From JBBIQS01 sp037442205 (GTDB lineage Bacteria > Myxococcota > Myxococcia > Myxococcales > UBA5297), in contig JBBIQS010000033.1 of NCBI GenBank assembly GCA_037442205.1, forward strand, positions 14,703-78,702: 64,000 nucleotides of DNA. The letters are read 5' to 3'. A model generated the notes under the pieces. That model saw only the letters and a program-made list of their open reading frames with translations. It did no database searches and was not told the origin of the DNA. Positions 61,067-64,000 of the stretch are shown here, piece by piece. Numbering within the stretch: position 1 is the stretch's first letter; each line of letters begins with the position of its first letter. A program made the translations under genes and the position numbers.

Positions 61067-63256
61067 ATGGACCACGCACCGCAGAAGCGCAGCAAGCTGT
61101 TGCCGGCCAATGCCTACACCAAGCTCGCCGCCGGCGAGAGCTACCAGCCGATCGTCCCCACCGCCGACGGCCGCGCCGAGGTCACGGCCTGGTCGGTGGT
61201 CACCGGCATCCTGATGGTCATCCTCTGGTCGGCGGCCTGCATCTACATGGCGCTGAAGGCCGGCAACGCCATCGAGGCCGCCATCCCCATCGCGGTGATG
61301 GCCATCTTCTTCGGCAAGATGCGCAAGACGCGCAGCACCATCCTCGAGAACGTGATGGTGCAGTCGATCGGCCAGGCCTCGGGCGTGGTCGCCGCCGGCG
61401 CCGCCTTCGTCATCCCGGCGCTCTACATCAACCAGCTGCAGCCCAGCTTCTGGCAGATCTTCCTGGCCTGCTCCATCGGCGGCTTCCTGGGCGTGGCGCT
61501 GATCATTCCGCTGCGCAGCTACTTCGTGAAGGACCTCCACGGCGAGCTGCCGTTCCCCGAGGCCACCGCCATCAACGAGATCCTGGTCTCGGGCGAGAAG
61601 GCCGGGAAGGCCGCCGGCAAGGTGTTGCTGCTCTCCATCGCCCTGGGCGCGGCGTTCGACTTCATCGTCGGCACCGTGAAGCTGTGGTCGGAGCGGATGA
61701 GCACCACCACGCTGCTGGGCAGCTGGGGCAAGAAGATGGGCGAGGCCCGCGTCGAGCTGAACATGGACGGGCTCGCGGCGCTGTTCGGGCTGGGCTACAT
61801 CATCGGCCTGCGCTACGCGGCGATCATCGCCAGCGGCTCGGTGCTGGCCTACGTGGTACTGGTCCCGCTGATCTACCTCTTCGGCTCCCAGATCCCGTCC
61901 TTCCACTACGCCGGCGCGACCTACGAGATCGCGAACATGAGCGCGGCGGCGGTCTTCAAGGCCTTCGTCAAGCCGATCGGCATCGGGGCCATCGCAGTCT
62001 CCGGCCTGATCGGCATGATCCGCATGGGCAAGATCATCGCCGGCTCGGTGTCGCTGGCGTTCAAGGGTTTCTCCGGCGCTCCGGTGAAGGAGAGCGAGCG
62101 GACCGGCCGCGACATGGGAGCCCGCACCGTGCTGCTGGTGCAGCTCGCCACCACCCTGGCGATGGGCCTGCTGTTCTTCATCGTCGCCGCCACCCGCAGC
62201 GAGTACGGCACCGGCCAGTCGCTGCTCTTCGCCGGCGCCGGGATGCTGGTGGGCTTCATCCTCTCGTTCCTCTTCACCCCGGTGGCCGCCCAGGCCATCG
62301 CCACCGTGGGCACCAACCCGGTCTCGGGCATGACCCTGATCACTCTGGTGATCGGCGCCGGGGTGATGACCTCGATCGGCCTCAAGGGGCCGGCGGGCAT
62401 GTTCATCGCCCTGGTGATCGGCACCGCGGTCTGCACCGTGCTCTCCACCTCCGGCGCGCTGATCAGCGACTTCAAGATCGGCTACTGGATCGGCTCGACG
62501 CCGCGCAACCAGCAGCGCTGGAAGTTCGTGGGCATCGTGGTGGCGGCGCTGACGGTGGCGGCGATCATCCCGCTGATGGACAGCGCCTACCACTTCGTGG
62601 TCGCCGGTCCCGACGGCCGGATGGTCTCCAACGCCGAGGTGCTGCCGGCGCCGCAGGCCAACATGCTGGCGGCCATCGTCAACGGCCTGATGTCGAGCTC
62701 GGAGCAGCCGATCCTGCTCTACGCGCTCGGCGGCCTGGTGGCGATCCTGCTCTACATGGCGCAGGTGCCGATGCTGGCCTTCGCGCTGGGCATGTACCTG
62801 CCGATCTCGATCAACCTGACCGTGCTCGCCGGCGGCTTCGTGGCCTGGCTGGTCTCCAAGACCGGCAAGACCGCCGAGGTGCAGAACGCCCGCCGCGAGC
62901 AGGGGACGCTGATCGCCAGCGGCATGATGGCCGGCGCGGCGATCATCGGCATCGTGTCGGCGGCGCTGCGGCTGCCCGAGCTGGGCGCGCCCATCCGCTT
63001 CCTCAGCGTCGGCGAGAGCTTCAAGTTCGAAACCGTGAACATCGCCGGCAAGGCGGTGGAGGTGCTCAAGTCGACCGAGGCCGAATGGCTCAGCGGCTTC
63101 GGCGGTCAAATGGGCGCGCTCGTCGCCTTCGTCGGACTGGCGTTCGCCTGCTATCTGCTCGCCCGCCTCGGTGCCAACTGGGAAGCCCAGGAGGCGGCCG
63201 AGGCGGACAAGGCCGAGGTGGCTGAAGCCGGCCCGAAGAAGGCGGCCAACGGCTAG
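61067..63256 (+). CDS. OPT-family oligopeptide transporter
   Basis: 729 residues with about fifteen hydrophobic segments. OPT-family blocks are visible: LPFPEATAINEILVSGEKAG and the NPVSGMTLITLVIGAG region. The family imports peptides or metal chelates with proton coupling across the inner membrane. The C-terminus is a short Ala/Glu/Lys-rich tail. The gene is transcribed alone, in the opposite direction to the GspF-like gene, 213 bases between starts. GGAG precedes the ATG. The substrate is not readable from sequence. Confidence 0.92.
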   Translation: MDHAPQKRSKLLPANAYTKLAAGESYQPIVPTADGRAEVTAWSVVTGILMVILWSAACIYMALKAGNAIEAAIPIAVMAIFFGKMRKTRSTILENVMVQSIGQASGVVAAGAAFVIPALYINQLQPSFWQIFLACSIGGFLGVALIIPLRSYFVKDLHGELPFPEATAINEILVSGEKAGKAAGKVLLLSIALGAAFDFIVGTVKLWSERMSTTTLLGSWGKKMGEARVELNMDGLAALFGLGYIIGLRYAAIIASGSVLAYVVLVPLIYLFGSQIPSFHYAGATYEIANMSAAAVFKAFVKPIGIGAIAVSGLIGMIRMGKIIAGSVSLAFKGFSGAPVKESERTGRDMGARTVLLVQLATTLAMGLLFFIVAATRSEYGTGQSLLFAGAGMLVGFILSFLFTPVAAQAIATVGTNPVSGMTLITLVIGAGVMTSIGLKGPAGMFIALVIGTAVCTVLSTSGALISDFKIGYWIGSTPRNQQRWKFVGIVVAALTVAAIIPLMDSAYHFVVAGPDGRMVSNAEVLPAPQANMLAAIVNGLMSSSEQPILLYALGGLVAILLYMAQVPMLAFALGMYLPISINLTVLAGGFVAWLVSKTGKTAEVQNARREQGTLIASGMMAGAAIIGIVSAALRLPELGAPIRFLSVGESFKFETVNIAGKAVEVLKSTEAEWLSGFGGQMGALVAFVGLAFACYLLARLGANWEAQEAAEADKAEVAEAGPKKAANG

Positions 63257-63303
63257 AAGTTTTGATTCGCGCCGGCCGCCGGCTTTGCGCCGGCGGCCTG
63301 CTC

Positions 63304-63810
63304 CTACGGCTGGCCGCGCTGCTCGAGCTCGCGCAGTTCGGTCTTGAGCTCGGCCGCGAAGCTGACCAGCTGCTGCCGATCAGTCCCGAAGCGGAACAGC
63401 GCCAACTCGGTGCCGGGCGTCGTCTGCTTGCCGGAGTAGCGCGCCAGATAGCGGTGCAGGTCGATTCCGACTTCGACCGACAGCGTGCCCTCGGGCGAGG
63501 CGCCGATCTGCAGGCCGAGCTCGTCGGTGACCGCCGAGCGGAAGGCGGTCCCCTGGATCTCGCCGCGAATCAGCCGCTCGAGAGCGCCCACCAGCTCCTC
63601 GCACTCCTCCAGCCGCAGCCAGTACGGAGTCAGGCGGATGAGCGGCCAGAAGGTGCCGTCCTTGGCGTCCAGGTGCTCGATGCCGGCGCGGGCGAGCAGT
63701 CGCCCTTGCCCCAGCGCCGAGGCCATCCCGGGGACCGAGGGAACCGTCTCCTTGTCGGCCAGCAGCAGCTCGAAGCGAAGCGTCCCTTGAGGATTGAGTA
63801 GCACGGCCAT
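63304..63810 (-). CDS. uncharacterised small protein
   Basis: 168 residues from ATG at 63810 with AGGTGA upstream; a GTG at 63819 would add three residues. Mixed alpha/beta, without signal peptide, Cys or catalytic motif. Segments such as LIRLTPYWLRLEECEELVGA and TLSVEVGIDLHRYLARYSGK suggest a compact fold, but I do not recognise a family. It lies downstream of the prolyl oligopeptidase gene on the same strand, 21 bases away, so cotranscription is likely. Confidence 0.72.
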   Translation of the reverse strand: MAVLLNPQGTLRFELLLADKETVPSVPGMASALGQGRLLARAGIEHLDAKDGTFWPLIRLTPYWLRLEECEELVGALERLIRGEIQGTAFRSAVTDELGLQIGASPEGTLSVEVGIDLHRYLARYSGKQTTPGTELALFRFGTDRQQLVSFAAELKTELRELEQRGQP

Positions 63811-63831
63811 CGTCGTCACCTGTCGCTGGCG

Positions 63832-64000
63832 CTAGCGCGCCGAGCCAATTCCTTTGGGATCGAGTGCGAGCTTCTCGAACAGGAAGGCGTAGAGATCCGC
63901 CGCCTGCTCGATGCTCTTCTTGGTCTGGTCCGCGCCGCCGTGGCCGGCGTTGGCCTCGATCCGCAGCCAGGCGTCGGCCCCGTGTTCCTGCAGCAGCGCC
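63832..64000 (-). CDS. prolyl oligopeptidase family protein, partial (C-terminus only)
   Basis: The window holds the last 55 codons, ending in TAG at 63832-63834; the rest lies beyond the right edge. The visible tail ADAWLRIEANAGHGGADQTK, then AADLYAFLFEKLAL, matches the C-terminus of S9 peptidases, with the catalytic His in AGHGG. The family cleaves after proline in short peptides. The 168-residue gene follows on the same strand. Only the last part is seen, so the subfamily is uncertain. Confidence 0.85.
   Translation of the reverse strand, partial: ALLQEHGADAWLRIEANAGHGGADQTKKSIEQAADLYAFLFEKLALDPKGIGSAR

Overview
The window is very GC-rich, densely coded bacterial DNA. The best placement is Myxococcota or a close delta-proteobacterial lineage. 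This rests on a MYXO-CTERM-like sorting tail, thirteen Myxococcales-type Cys-rich repeats on a giant kelch-like surface lipoprotein, a second giant lipoprotein, an ECF sigma/anti-sigma/caspase operon, and a free sigma region-1.1-like protein. No integrase, transposase, phage structural gene or CRISPR array was seen, so this looks like chromosome with one small accessory patch beside a tRNA gene. Recognisable promoters follow TTGAxx-16/17-TAnnnT.

Layout. 1-3706 (minus strand): helical protein, NfeD, flotillin and a beta-carbonic anhydrase cut by the window edge. 4002-7062: membrane protein and a membrane-bound histidine kinase, convergent. 7212-15119 (plus): lytic transglycosylase, a long intergenic stretch that folds into serial hairpins, HNH endonuclease, zinc-ribbon protein, MinD/ParA-like ATPase, a J-like/RodZ-like HTH fusion, an 87-residue protein and an RluA-type pseudouridine synthase. 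15231-18348 (minus): HEAT-repeat protein followed by a degenerate HD-GYP protein that appears to share its N-terminal module. 18665-27621 (plus): membrane-anchored subtilase, 72-residue protein, and a 2261-residue lipoprotein with a predicted three-way-junction leader. 27647-28022: tandem hairpin repeats. 28412-33171 (plus): proteostasis cluster ftsH, sigma-1.1-like gene, grpE and htrA, closed by a clear terminator. 33339-36579 (plus): ECF sigma, anti-sigma and an EF-hand-containing caspase-like protein. 36584-44254 (minus): the 2556-residue surface protein, apparently an in-frame fusion of two secreted proteins. 44487-47212: secreted protein, PilZ protein and an unusual glutamate dehydrogenase.

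47392-49443: tRNA-Thr with promoter and terminator, then an accessory patch with a winged-helix/nucleotidyltransferase pair behind two matching palindromic operators, and an orphan unknown gene. 49539-64000: acyl-CoA dehydrogenase, Tat-exported DODA-type dioxygenase, HflX, B12-binding radical SAM protein, UvrA, DUF559 endonuclease beside inverted REP-like repeats, aldo/keto reductase, orphan GspF-like protein with a zinc ribbon, OPT transporter, an unknown protein and the C-terminus of a prolyl oligopeptidase.

The genes fit a predatory or social soil-type bacterium with a heavy investment in envelope proteins, envelope stress and quality control. The least explained items are the EF-hand caspase operon, the MYXO-CTERM read-through fusion, the serial-hairpin RNA before the HNH gene, and the winged-helix/nucleotidyltransferase locus. 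All functions are inferred by reading the sequence; no database search was run.
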